64,000 nt of DNA from Enterococcus casseliflavus NBRC 100478. Lineage in GTDB: Bacteria > Bacillota > Bacilli > Lactobacillales > Enterococcaceae. The notes below the pieces were generated by a model. It saw nothing but the letters and a program-made list of their open reading frames with translations, made no database searches and was not told the origin of the DNA. A program made the position numbers and the translations under genes. The DNA lies in contig NZ_BCPT01000007.1 of NCBI RefSeq assembly GCF_001544095.1, positions 105,804 to 169,803 on the forward strand, read 5' to 3'. Below, piece after piece: positions 24,385-33,197 of this stretch (positions within the stretch are counted from its first letter, which is position 1; the number at the start of each line of letters is the position of its first letter).

Positions 24385-25538
24385 TAATCAAATGAGCACG
24401 CGGCAATCCGGTCGAAAGCTTCTTTTAACAAGTCCAACGATTGGGTGGCAGCTAAGCGAACATAGCCATCGCCGGTCGTTTCTCCAAAGGCTTTCCCAGG
24501 GATCATCAGCACACTGGTTTCCTTTAATAGTTTCTCGACAAAGCTGACAGAGTCCAACCCCGTTTGTTCAATGTTGATGAAGGCATACATGCTTCCTTTG
24601 ACTGGGGATAAGGAAAGGAACGGGATCTCAGCAACCCGTTGTTCAATGTAAGTCAGTCGTTCCTTAAAGACAGCAACCACTTGCGGCACGAGGGTATCAT
24701 AGTGATTCAATGCGTAAATACCTGCCCGTTGTGAAGGAGTTGGTGCCGAATAGGCGATCGCCTCATTGATCAGTTTTGCCGTAAGATTGATCGATTCAGG
24801 TGCGATCATGTAACCGATCCGCCAGCCTGTCATGGCAAAGGCTTTTGAGAAACTGCTGAATGTGATGGTGTTCTCAGGTGCGAAGGCTGCCATCGGTACA
24901 AAGGTGTCATCAAAGCAAAAGGCTTCATAGACTTCATCTGAGAGGATTAGTAAGTCATGGTCAATGGCAACTGCTGCGATTTTTTCAAAAGTTTCTGGAG
25001 AAAAAACAGCACCAGTAGGATTGTTGGGTGAATTGATAATGATTGCACGGGTTTTCTCAGTGATAGCGGCCTTTAAAACCTCGACGTCGATTTGAAAGCC
25101 ATCTTTTTCAAAGGTCGGAATAAAGACTGGCACACCACCGACTAGTTCGACTTGTTGTTTGTAAGGCGAAAAGTACGGTTCGTGAATAATCACTTCATCA
25201 CCGGGATCAGTGATGGCAGCCAAAGCTAAGTACATGCCATGCAATGCACCGACAGTTCCTCGTACTTGACTAGGAGAAAAAGTAAGCTGGTATTGCTTTT
25301 GGTAAAAATCACCGACAGTTTGGATAAAATCAGCACTGCCGTCTGAAGCGGTGTATTTTGTATGACCTGCTTTGACGTCAGCAAAAGCTGCTTCAATGAT
25401 TGTCGCATCTGTAATCAAATCAGGATCACCAATCGACAAATCAATCAAATTTGGGGTTTTCTTCGCAAGAGTGGCGATCTCCATTAAAAGATTTTCTTCT
25501 GGTTGTAAAAAACGTTCTGCAATCAACGGACGGTTCAT
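24384..25538 (-). CDS. Class I/II PLP-dependent aminotransferase
   Basis: A 384-residue fold-type I aminotransferase. The PLP lysine is in SFSKAFAMTGWRIGYM, Asn/Pro substrate motif in NSPNNPTGAVFSPE, the Asp-Tyr pair in ILSDEVYEAF and the C-terminal Arg in GDGYVRLAATQS. It belongs to the aspartate/aromatic aminotransferase or PatA-like subgroup; substrate cannot be fixed. It is the last gene of an operon with a polar amino acid importer, 17 bases after the ATPase gene, so it probably acts on the imported amino acid. Confidence 0.88.
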   Translation of the reverse strand: MNRPLIAERFLQPEENLLMEIATLAKKTPNLIDLSIGDPDLITDATIIEAAFADVKAGHTKYTASDGSADFIQTVGDFYQKQYQLTFSPSQVRGTVGALHGMYLALAAITDPGDEVIIHEPYFSPYKQQVELVGGVPVFIPTFEKDGFQIDVEVLKAAITEKTRAIIINSPNNPTGAVFSPETFEKIAAVAIDHDLLILSDEVYEAFCFDDTFVPMAAFAPENTITFSSFSKAFAMTGWRIGYMIAPESINLTAKLINEAIAYSAPTPSQRAGIYALNHYDTLVPQVVAVFKERLTYIEQRVAEIPFLSLSPVKGSMYAFINIEQTGLDSVSFVEKLLKETSVLMIPGKAFGETTGDGYVRLAATQSLDLLKEAFDRIAACSFD

Positions 25539-25555
25539 TTTGTCATCTCCAATTT

Positions 25556-26278
25556 CTATAAAACTTTGCTTAAAAAATCCTGTGTCCGCGCATTTTGCGG
25601 ATGCTCAAAGATTTGTTCTGGTGTTCCTTGTTCTTGAATGATACCGTCAGCCATAAAGATGACACGATCGGCAACTTCTTTCGCGAAGCCCATTTCGTGG
25701 GTAACGACGACCATCGTCATGCCTTTTTCTGCCAAAGCTTGCATGACCGTCAACACTTCTCCAACCATTTCTGGGTCCAATGCTGAGGTTGGTTCGTCAA
25801 AGAGCATTACATCAGGATCCATTGCCAATGCTCTAGCAATAGCGACCCGTTGCTGCTGCCCGCCAGAAAGGCTAGAGGGGTAACTATCCGCTTTTTCAGC
25901 TAAGCCAACTTGCTCCAGCAATCCTTTCGCTGTCTCTTCGGCAGCAGCTTGCTCTTGCTGTTTGACTTTGATCGGGCTGATAGTCAGATTTTCTAACACC
26001 GTTTTATGAGGGAATAAATTGAAGCTTTGAAAGACCATTCCCATTTTTTGACGAATCTGATCGATTTTCACCCCTTTTGCCAATAAATCATTGCCTTCGA
26101 AGGTGATTTTCCCACCAGTCGGCTGTTCAAGTAGATTCAAGCAGCGTAAGAAAGTACTTTTCCCACTTCCTGAGGGTCCGATGATCACAACGACTTCACC
26201 AGGTGTCACTTCAAGATCGATTTCTTTTAAGACGGTATTCTCGCCAAATGTTTTTACTAATTTTTCAACTTTAATCAC
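25556..26278 (-). CDS. Polar amino acid ABC transporter ATPase (GlnQ-like)
   Basis: A 240-residue ATPase with Walker [10 protein letters not shown] near residue 34, signature LSGGQQQR, Walker [15 protein letters not shown] and the GlnQ/HisP-type pattern [14 protein letters not shown]. It energises the adjacent binding protein-permease fusion, with which its start overlaps by 8 bases. Together they import glutamine, glutamate or another polar amino acid. Confidence 0.92.
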   Translation of the reverse strand: MIKVEKLVKTFGENTVLKEIDLEVTPGEVVVIIGPSGSGKSTFLRCLNLLEQPTGGKITFEGNDLLAKGVKIDQIRQKMGMVFQSFNLFPHKTVLENLTISPIKVKQQEQAAAEETAKGLLEQVGLAEKADSYPSSLSGGQQQRVAIARALAMDPDVMLFDEPTSALDPEMVGEVLTVMQALAEKGMTMVVVTHEMGFAKEVADRVIFMADGIIQEQGTPEQIFEHPQNARTQDFLSKVL

Positions 26279-27752
26279 TAGTTTTCATTCTCCTTTCAGC
26301 AACACCCAATAGACGTGAGAGGGCGAAGGTCAATACAAAGTAGATCAATGATACGATAACGTATGGTAAAAATGGTTTGAAGCTGGCCCCTTGAACGACG
26401 CCTGTTTGGAAAATCAGTTCAGACACACCAATCACCGATACGACCGAAGACTCTTTGATGACCGTGACAAATTCATTTCCTAGAGCAGGCAAGATGTTTT
26501 TGATGGCTTGCGGGAAAATGATGAAGCGCATCGCTTGGATCTGATTCATGCCTAATGAACGAGCGGCTTCCAGCTGTCCTTTATTGACGGCATTGATCCC
26601 AGCACGAATGATTTCTGCCACATAGGCGGCACTGTTTAGTGCTAAGGCAATACAGCCAGCAGCTAACTTCGAAAGCTCTAAGCCTAACACGCCTGTTCCA
26701 AAGTATACAATAAATATTTGTACTAACAAAGGTGTTCCCCGAACATATTCAATATAGACAGCGGCAATGACTTTCAATGCTTTTGACTTAGAAAGCTTCA
26801 TAAAGGCTAACAAGCTGCCACCGATAGAGCCGAATAATACCCCAACCAAGGCTAGGAAGATCGTATAGCCAGTTCCAGTGATGTAAAAAGGCAGATATTT
26901 TTCCCAAAAGCTTTGCTCTTCATCGATCGTGCCTTCTTCGGTAAACATCAATCGATAGGCATCTTCTTTGTATTGGCTTAAAAGATCATTACTAATGATA
27001 GTTTCAATGGAGGAATTGAGTTTTTCCAGTAAAACTGGCGCTTCTTTCGAGATGGCGATCGCGGTCTCCTTCACGCCGTTTTCAAACGTGACATTTTCGG
27101 CTAATGCCAAGGTATCATTCGCCGTCACATAAGCTTCAGCGACGGGACCTTCCATCACGATCGCATCGATCTTGCGTGATTTTAGATTGGTGATCAAATC
27201 AGGCACCCTTTGCAAAGAGGTGACGGTCGAGCCAGTCAATTCTGTATTTGCCAGCTCTTCTTGTGTGGTTTGTCGTTGTGCACCGACAGCTACACCATCA
27301 AAATCAGCCGTCGATTGGAAACGATCCGCGTCTTCTGCTCGAACCAGAACGGTCTGTTGGACTTCCATATAGGTGTCAGTGAAATTGACTTCTTTACGGC
27401 GCTCATCCGTAGCAGCCATCCCAGAGATGACGACATCGATTTTGCCCGTTTTTAGAGCCCCTAACAGCGCGTCGAATCCAAGCTCCTCAATTTTCAGATC
27501 GACCCCTAAGTCATCTGCAATTTTTTGGGCAATCGAGATATCGATCCCCACGATTTCATTTTTTCCATCAACATTGGCACGGAATTCATATGGTGCATAA
27601 TCGGCAGATAAACCCACGACCAATACACCATTTTCTTTGACTTTTTCATAGATTGGATCGGTTTCTTCTGCATGTGCTTGTCCGACAAAGAAAAACGGCA
27701 GCAATGCTGTGATGATCCCTAATAAAACAGTACCCTTACTAAACCTTTTCAT
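26271..27752 (-). CDS. Amino acid ABC transporter substrate-binding protein/permease fusion (GlnP-like)
   Basis: A 493-residue fusion. A signal peptide (cut after about residue 28, AHA) leads to a single substrate-binding domain (about 35-270: [38 protein letters not shown]). The permease follows (about 285-490) with [18 protein letters not shown] and the coupling loop [21 protein letters not shown]. Lactococcal GlnP has two binding domains; here there is one. Leading gene of a three-gene operon with its own promoter and two inverted repeats upstream. Confidence 0.92.
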   Translation of the reverse strand: MKRFSKGTVLLGIITALLPFFFVGQAHAEETDPIYEKVKENGVLVVGLSADYAPYEFRANVDGKNEIVGIDISIAQKIADDLGVDLKIEELGFDALLGALKTGKIDVVISGMAATDERRKEVNFTDTYMEVQQTVLVRAEDADRFQSTADFDGVAVGAQRQTTQEELANTELTGSTVTSLQRVPDLITNLKSRKIDAIVMEGPVAEAYVTANDTLALAENVTFENGVKETAIAISKEAPVLLEKLNSSIETIISNDLLSQYKEDAYRLMFTEEGTIDEEQSFWEKYLPFYITGTGYTIFLALVGVLFGSIGGSLLAFMKLSKSKALKVIAAVYIEYVRGTPLLVQIFIVYFGTGVLGLELSKLAAGCIALALNSAAYVAEIIRAGINAVNKGQLEAARSLGMNQIQAMRFIIFPQAIKNILPALGNEFVTVIKESSVVSVIGVSELIFQTGVVQGASFKPFLPYVIVSLIYFVLTFALSRLLGVAERRMKTSD

Positions 27753-27811
27753 GTAAACGCCCCTTTAACTTTTTCTGCGCATCTATTAAAAATGCAAATA
27801 ATAACTAATAA

Positions 27812-27827
27812 ATGTATAAAAATACAT
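27812..27827. repeat. Inverted repeat in the importer leader
   Basis: ATGTATAAAAATACAT, two perfect 6-base arms with a 4-base centre, between the likely transcription start and the start codon of the importer gene. Confidence 0.45.
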
Positions 27828-27832
27828 ATAAG

Positions 27833-27847
27833 TGATAGAAACTATCA
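27833..27847. promoter_or_regulatory. Operator-like palindrome at the importer promoter
   Basis: TGATAGAAACTATCA, two perfect 6-base arms with a 3-base centre, overlaps the -10 box (27844-27849) and the likely transcription start. The position fits repressor binding. Confidence 0.5.
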
Positions 27848-27871
27848 TAGCATAACATCAGTTGAAGTCAA
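27844..27871 (-). promoter_or_regulatory. Promoter of the amino acid importer operon
   Basis: Minus-strand TTGACT (plus 27866-27871), 16-base spacer, TATGAT (plus 27844-27849). Confidence 0.65.
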
Positions 27872-28167
27872 TAAGTCAGAGAAAAAAAGTCAAAAATTGT
27901 TGTAGAGCGTAAAACCATTTATTCAAATTATTTGCAATCCAAGGAAGAAGAAAGTGGAAAAGGCGCAGCAGCCATTTTCTATACACATCTATTTGAAAGG
28001 ATGCTTAGAAAATAACGGATAATGAAGAAAGAAAGCAGCTTCGCTTAAACGAGAAACAGAATCTGCAATGACAAAATAAAAAGTTGTCTGAAACAAAGCG
28101 GCAAAAACGAAACATAAGACATTTTTTGGATTTCTTGCGATAATAAAAGAGAAGAGGAGGCGATAGA

Positions 28168-28830
28168 ATGAAGGTCGTATTGATTCGACATGGTGAAAGC
28201 GAAGCAAATTTTGAAAATTACTGGACAGGGTGGCTGGATGTTTCTCTGACCGAAAAAGGCCGACAACAAGCTTGGGCTGCGGGGGAACAGATCAAAGAAT
28301 TAGGGATTTCCTTTGATTTTGCCTTTGCATCTGTGCTGCAGCGAACGATCATCACTTGCGATGCCGTTCTGGAAGCCAGCAATCAGCTTTGGGTTCCTGT
28401 GAAAAAAACATGGCGCCTAAATGAACGTCATTATGGCCAATTAGTAGGGGTCAATAAAGATGAGATGGTGGCAAAGTATGGAAAAGAACAGGTGCAAAAA
28501 TGGCGACGTGGATATGATGAACCGCCTTTATATGTGGAGGAAAATGATTTAGACCGACGCTATGATTCTTTAGACCCTCGCTTGATACCTAAGGGAGAAA
28601 ATCTGGGGATGGTGGTGGCGCGAGTAGTCCCATTTTGGCAAGACCAGGTGGTTCCGTTACTTAAAGATCATAAGAATATTCTCATTACTGGTCATGGGAA
28701 CAGCTTGCGGGCGTTAGTCAAATACTTGGAAGACGTGCCAAAAGATGCCATGGATACGATCGATATTCCTAACGCACAGCCGATCATTTATGAGTTTGAT
28801 AGCCAAGCAAACTTGATTGAACGGGCGTAA
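28168..28830 (+). CDS. gpmA: 2,3-bisphosphoglycerate-dependent phosphoglycerate mutase
   Basis: A 220-residue histidine phosphatase-superfamily enzyme. The phosphohistidine motif LIRHGESEAN holds His8; WLDVSLTEKGRQQA, RLNERHYGQLVGVNKDE and ITGHGNSLRALVKYLE are diagnostic of dPGM. It converts 3-phosphoglycerate to 2-phosphoglycerate in glycolysis. The length is slightly shorter than typical bacterial GpmA (about 228-250). Since enterococci usually also have other mutase-like genes, it may be one of several copies. Confidence 0.9.
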   Translation: MKVVLIRHGESEANFENYWTGWLDVSLTEKGRQQAWAAGEQIKELGISFDFAFASVLQRTIITCDAVLEASNQLWVPVKKTWRLNERHYGQLVGVNKDEMVAKYGKEQVQKWRRGYDEPPLYVEENDLDRRYDSLDPRLIPKGENLGMVVARVVPFWQDQVVPLLKDHKNILITGHGNSLRALVKYLEDVPKDAMDTIDIPNAQPIIYEFDSQANLIERA

Positions 28831-28850
28831 TAACGAACATTTAAAGAATA

Positions 28851-28892
28851 AACCACATTTTCGTTTGATGTTACATCGAAAATGTGGTTTTG
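28851..28892 (+). terminator. Terminator of gpmA
   Basis: Perfect 13-base stem AACCACATTTTCG / CGAAAATGTGGTT followed by TTGTTG. Confidence 0.85.
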
Positions 28893-28933
28893 TTGTGCTA
28901 TAATAAGAAAAATTTTATGAAAGGCGGGAGGAT

Positions 28934-29200
28934 ATGAAAGCCGTATTAACCGTTATTGGAAAAGACAAGGTTGGGATCATTGCTGGTGTTAGCCAGAAAT
29001 TAGCAGAATTAGAAATCAATATTTTAGATGTGTCCCAAACGATCATGGAAGATTACTTCACGATGATGATGCTTTTAAACATGGATGCCAATCAGGATTT
29101 TGATGGTGTTCGTGAGGAGCTTCACCAAATTGGTCGTACATTAGGTGTAAAAATCAGCATTCAAAATCAAGAGATTTTTGATACCATGCACAAATTATAG
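28934..29200 (+). CDS. ACT-domain protein (UPF0237)
   Basis: An 88-residue single ACT domain: [20 protein letters not shown], then [20 protein letters not shown]. It lies 8 bases before the DUF711 gene, a pairing conserved in many Firmicutes. ACT domains usually bind amino acids, so this may be a ligand-binding regulator of its partner; the pair has no settled function to my knowledge. GGCGGGAGG precedes the ATG. Confidence 0.88.
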   Translation: MKAVLTVIGKDKVGIIAGVSQKLAELEINILDVSQTIMEDYFTMMMLLNMDANQDFDGVREELHQIGRTLGVKISIQNQEIFDTMHKL

Positions 29201-29208
29201 GAGGCACT

Positions 29209-30558
29209 ATGGAGACAAATCAAATACTTGAAACCATTCGCATGGTGGAAGAAGAAAACTTAGATATTCGTACCATCACAATGGGGATCTCATTATTGGA
29301 TTGTATTGACGCCGACATTGATCGTACCTGTGAGAAAATTTTTCAAAAAATTACAACAAAAGCGAAAGATCTTGTCAAAGTCGGCGAAGAGATCGAAAGT
29401 GAATATGGCATTCCGATCATTAACAAGCGGATTTCGGTTACCCCTGTAGCGATCGTAGTGGCAGCTTGCCAGCCGACACCCGCAGACTGTATCAAAGTTG
29501 CGAAGACCTTGGATCGAGCGGCGCAAGAAGTCGGAGTAAATTTCATCGGCGGCTATAGCGCACTAGTAGAAAAAGGCTATCAAGGCGGCGACCTTGCATT
29601 GATCGAATCGATTCCAGAAGCCTTGGCTCAAACCAATTTTGTCTGTTCGTCGGTCAATATTGGATCAACGAAAGCTGGGATCAACATGGATGCAGTACGT
29701 CTGATGGGAGAAACAGTCAAGAAGACGGCTGAGGCATCAGATATGGGCTGTGCGAAGCTCGTCGTCTTTGCGAATGCAGTGGAAGACAATCCCTTTATGG
29801 CAGGGGCTTTTCATGGGGTCGGTGAAGCTGATGTGGAAATCAACGTTGGTGTCAGCGGACCTGGTGTCGTCAAACGTGCCTTGGAAAAAGTCAAAGGCGA
29901 GTCCTTTGATGTTGTGGCGGAAACAGTCAAAAAAACAGCTTTCAAGATCACGCGGATGGGGCAATTGGTCGGGCGCGTGGCTTCCGAGCGCTTGGGCGTT
30001 CCATTCGGGATCGTCGATCTTTCGCTGGCGCCAACTCCTGCAGTCGGCGATAGTGTGGCATTGATTTTAGAAGAAATGGGTCTAGAATCTGTCGGTACCC
30101 ACGGAACGACAGCGGCTTTGGCCTTGTTAAATGATGCAGTAAAAAAAGGCGGCGTAATGGCATGTAACCATGTTGGGGGTCTGTCGGGTGCCTTTATCCC
30201 CGTTTCTGAAGACGCAGGGATGATCAAGGCTGTAGAAGCTGGTTTATTGAATTTAGAAAAACTTGAAGCCATGACGGCGATCTGTTCTGTCGGTTTGGAT
30301 ATGATTGCGATTCCAGGAGATACTTCTGCTGAGACGATCGCCGCAATGATTGCGGATGAAGCAGCGATCGGCGTCATCAACCACAAGACGACAGCTGTCC
30401 GAATCATTCCAGCGAAAGACAAAAAAATCGGCGACCGCATTGAATTTGGTGGATTATTAGGGACGGCACCAGTGATGAAAATCAATCCTGCACAGTCTAC
30501 TGATTTCATTTTACGTGGGGGACGTATTCCCGCTCCGATCCATTCATTCAAAAATTAA
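29209..30558 (+). CDS. PFL-family protein (DUF711/UPF0210)
   Basis: A 449-residue cytoplasmic protein of the DUF711 (UPF0210) family, distantly related to pyruvate formate-lyase in fold. Segments [39 protein letters not shown] and [17 protein letters not shown] are typical. No glycyl radical site is seen. It is conserved beside ACT-domain genes. Its high coding bias gives long false frames on the other strand (for example 29811-30551). GGAGGCAC precedes the ATG. Confidence 0.88.
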   Translation: METNQILETIRMVEEENLDIRTITMGISLLDCIDADIDRTCEKIFQKITTKAKDLVKVGEEIESEYGIPIINKRISVTPVAIVVAACQPTPADCIKVAKTLDRAAQEVGVNFIGGYSALVEKGYQGGDLALIESIPEALAQTNFVCSSVNIGSTKAGINMDAVRLMGETVKKTAEASDMGCAKLVVFANAVEDNPFMAGAFHGVGEADVEINVGVSGPGVVKRALEKVKGESFDVVAETVKKTAFKITRMGQLVGRVASERLGVPFGIVDLSLAPTPAVGDSVALILEEMGLESVGTHGTTAALALLNDAVKKGGVMACNHVGGLSGAFIPVSEDAGMIKAVEAGLLNLEKLEAMTAICSVGLDMIAIPGDTSAETIAAMIADEAAIGVINHKTTAVRIIPAKDKKIGDRIEFGGLLGTAPVMKINPAQSTDFILRGGRIPAPIHSFKN

Positions 30559-30594
30559 TTTGTACTCCTTTACTAGGAAAATATGATAAAATGA

Positions 30595-30637
30595 CCTTTA
30601 AAAGACCGACCAAAATGCTGTCTTTTAAAGGTTTTTT
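30595..30637 (+). terminator. Terminator of the ACT/DUF711 operon
   Basis: Perfect 12-base stem CCTTTAAAAGAC / GTCTTTTAAAGG followed by TTTTTT. Confidence 0.9.
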
Positions 30638-30731
30638 AGTCATCTAACTATTTTTTTCATGCTTAAGGCGGATGTTTTATCATTTGAAATCGAATACAAT
30701 GAAAGATAACACGATGAAAAGGGGTGGTAAA

Positions 30732-32291
30732 ATGAAGAAAATCTTCCAACTTGGGATGTTGGTTTTTGTTGGTTTGATGGGATTTTTTGTCCTTCAACCA
30801 TCAATTGCCTTTGGACAGACATTTGTTCGTGATGATGCCGGGGTCCTTTCACAAGAGACGATCAAACAAATCGATACTTTGAATAAAGAGGGCTTTCAAT
30901 CATTGACTGGAGCACCAGAATATGCTGTGATCACGATCCCTTCTTTAGATGGGCAATCGATTGAAGAGCGTAATTTGGAACTGTTCAATGAGTATGGTTT
31001 AGGAAATCCAGAGGACAATAATGGACTATTGTTTCTCTTTGCCATTGACGATCGTGAATTTCGTCTAGGTTATGGCGATGGACTATCCTATGTCTTCAGT
31101 GAGCTATCGGAAGATGATTTAGTGGATGAAGATGCCAAAGACGCATTACGAGATGAAGATTATGATACAGCGATATTGGCAGCTTCTAATGAAGTCTATC
31201 AGCGAATGAAAGAAGCGGATGAAACGATTGGTTTAGGGACGATCTATCAAGATGGCAAGCAAATGTTAGCAGAAAAACAGGCACAAGAAGCAGAAGCCAC
31301 TAAGCAGATGTGGTTCACTATTGGTAAAATCGTCAGTGGTGTCGTAGCGGCAGCAGCTGCAGGCCTTGTCGGGTTCATCAGTTTTCGCCATCTTAAAACC
31401 AAACGGCGTTTTGAAGAGCACCTGCCATTGCCGAAACATCTGTTAGAAGATAGTCACTTCCAACAGAAAGATTTCTTGAAATGGGCTAGCAATAGAAAGA
31501 ACTATCAGCGTTACCATCAGTATCAGACAGCAAAAGATTGTCAACAAGCATTTACGCAGTATGTGACGAGGACTTATGTGCCAGCGAAATTGACTTCGGT
31601 CACTGGATTGTCGACAGCGGATAAACGAGTCATCCAACACGGCTTGACGAATCCAGCAATTGGCGCCTATTTTTCAAACTTGCTGATGAAGAAACAAACC
31701 ACGGTCAAACATTTCGGTCAGGTGATCCTTACACAACATGACACCTTAAAAACCTATGAAGCCCAATTAGGCAGGGAAGTGACTGAACGGATGACAGACT
31801 ACGATTTGCCTGATGCGGTGTTACCCGAAAATCTGCCTTTAGCAGATGCTTATCGAGCAGAAATAGCCAAGCAAGCCAAAGAAGAGATCAGAAGACGCAA
31901 TGAGCAAGGGCGATACTTAGCTCAACTTGTGACGGAAAAAGCGACCTATCCTGAGATGGTACAAGCCATTCCAAAAGAAGTTTCTGATGTTCTAGCGGAA
32001 GTGAAAACAGATGCCTTGTTCCAAGTTGACTTGAAACAGGTTTATCAAAATCACCCAGATTTAGCGAACAAATTATCCTCATTTGATGCTTCTGATCGAG
32101 CAGCCGTTTTGAATAATGCTCGCCAAGAGTATGACCCCCATGGTATGAATATGGCGTTGTTCTTTGTGATGATGAATAATCATGTGACCCATCAAGAACA
32201 AGTCATTGCCGATACGCAAAGTTCTTCGAATGATTTTGGCGGCTTTAGCGGAGGAAGCAGCAGCGGTGGCGGTGTTTCTGGTAGCTGGTAA
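30732..32291 (+). CDS. TPM-domain membrane protein
   Basis: A 519-residue protein. A signal peptide (about 1-28) leads to the TPM domain (about 30-165: FVRDDAGVLSQETIKQIDTL, NNGLLFLFAIDDREFRLGYG), then one membrane helix (about 192-217) and a cytoplasmic helical region, ending in a Ser/Gly-rich tail (GGFSGGSSSGGGVSGSW). TPM domains have been linked to phosphatase-like or chaperone functions in repair of photosystems, but bacterial Firmicute members are uncharacterised. The ATG at 30732 has AGGGGTGG upstream; the reading frame runs back to 30672 without a site. Confidence 0.8.
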   Translation: MKKIFQLGMLVFVGLMGFFVLQPSIAFGQTFVRDDAGVLSQETIKQIDTLNKEGFQSLTGAPEYAVITIPSLDGQSIEERNLELFNEYGLGNPEDNNGLLFLFAIDDREFRLGYGDGLSYVFSELSEDDLVDEDAKDALRDEDYDTAILAASNEVYQRMKEADETIGLGTIYQDGKQMLAEKQAQEAEATKQMWFTIGKIVSGVVAAAAAGLVGFISFRHLKTKRRFEEHLPLPKHLLEDSHFQQKDFLKWASNRKNYQRYHQYQTAKDCQQAFTQYVTRTYVPAKLTSVTGLSTADKRVIQHGLTNPAIGAYFSNLLMKKQTTVKHFGQVILTQHDTLKTYEAQLGREVTERMTDYDLPDAVLPENLPLADAYRAEIAKQAKEEIRRRNEQGRYLAQLVTEKATYPEMVQAIPKEVSDVLAEVKTDALFQVDLKQVYQNHPDLANKLSSFDASDRAAVLNNARQEYDPHGMNMALFFVMMNNHVTHQEQVIADTQSSSNDFGGFSGGSSSGGGVSGSW

Positions 32292-32306
32292 TTTTTCGTA
32301 AGGAAG

Positions 32307-32387
32307 AACGTTCATTGTTCTGCAATACATTCGCTTGCATGTAGGTTTGTGCAAGCGGAAGGATTGTATGGTCAATGGCGTTTTTTC
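32307..32387 (+). terminator. Long multi-segment hairpin terminator
   Basis: An outer arm AACGTTCATTG pairs with CAATGG-CGTT, a middle pair CAAT/ATTG, and an inner perfect stem CGCTTGCA / TGCAAGCG, all nested, followed by TTTTTTC. At about 80 bases it is far longer than needed for termination of the TPM gene. Confidence 0.6.
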
Positions 32388-32507
32388 TTGTAGAAGAAAT
32401 CCCTTGATAAATAAGACAAACCAAACAAAGTGTGGTAAACTTTTTAGAGTTACTGAAAATGAATGGAACTTTCATTCATTTGAAAAAGGGAGAAAACGAG
32501 GGATATC

Positions 32508-33125
32508 ATGTACCAATCTTACATATGGGATTTTGACGGAACACTTTACGACAGCTACCCAATCATGTTAAAAGCTTTTATCAAGACATTGAAGGAGTAT
32601 GGCTTTGATCCAGATCCAGCGGAGATTTATTATATACTGAAAGATTCATCTTCCAAAAAAGTTGCTGAAAAATACAACTTAGATTTTCAAGAGTTCACTA
32701 AAGCATTCAAAGCAAATGAAGCGCTGGATGATCGTTTGCCGCTTTCCTTTGCAGGAACCAAAGAAACATTAGAAGCCGTGGTTGCTGCTGGGGGCAAGAA
32801 CTACATTTTGACCCACCGCGATGTCGTCTCAACGAAAGAACTGTTAGAAAAAGAACAGATGGCAGACCTGATCGTTGAGATCGTTGGCCCAGAAAACAAC
32901 TTCCCCCGCAAACCGGATCCAACTTCCCTGATTTATCTTGTTGAAAAGTATCAACTAGACAAAGATCAGACTGTCATGATCGGCGATCGCACGATGGATG
33001 TTTTTGCAGGACAAGGAGCAGGTGTCAAGACGATATTTTATGATATAGAAGGTCTCTTAAAAGATGTATCTGCCGACCATACCGTCCAATCAATGGCTGA
33101 AATACAAGAAATCATTAAGTCTTGA
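32508..33125 (+). CDS. HAD-family hydrolase (phosphoglycolate phosphatase-like)
   Basis: A 205-residue HAD hydrolase. Motif I is WDFDGTLYDS (Asp8, Asp10), motif II ILTHRD, motif III Lys in PRKPDPTSL and motif IV MIGDRTMDVFAGQGAG. The cap domain is a short helical C1 type. It hydrolyses a small phosphate ester; the substrate is not determined. GGGAGAAAACGAGGGATATC precedes the ATG. Confidence 0.88.
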   Translation: MYQSYIWDFDGTLYDSYPIMLKAFIKTLKEYGFDPDPAEIYYILKDSSSKKVAEKYNLDFQEFTKAFKANEALDDRLPLSFAGTKETLEAVVAAGGKNYILTHRDVVSTKELLEKEQMADLIVEIVGPENNFPRKPDPTSLIYLVEKYQLDKDQTVMIGDRTMDVFAGQGAGVKTIFYDIEGLLKDVSADHTVQSMAEIQEIIKS

Positions 33126-33144
33126 GAAATCAAGGCTTTTTTTG
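33118..33144 (+). terminator. Terminator overlapping the HAD stop codon
   Basis: CTTGA (33121-33125) pairs with TCAAG (33130-33134) with a GAAA loop, followed by CTTTTTTTG. Confidence 0.7.
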
Positions 33145-33197
33145 TGCAAAGAAAGTAAGTCATTCAGTCCTCATGACGAACGGTATAAACGTGGTTC

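Larger units (their letters stand above)
27753..28167. other. Divergent promoter region
   Basis: No gene is seen. The left part contains the promoter, operator-like palindrome and an 85-base leader of the amino acid importer (minus strand). The right part (about 27900-28160) is the upstream region of gpmA; only a weak GATAAT -10-like element near 28139 is visible for it, plus GAGGAGG as ribosome site. Confidence 0.5.

Noticed and set aside
27753..27838. Possible T-box or riboswitch in the amino acid importer leader
   Set aside because: Only about 85 bases, with no T-box sequence, no specifier loop and no terminator/antiterminator pair.
29811..30551. 246-codon open frame on the minus strand
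   Set aside because: It lies entirely inside the DUF711 gene in the opposite sense; no ribosome site and the protein is composition-biased. It mirrors the codon use of the real gene.
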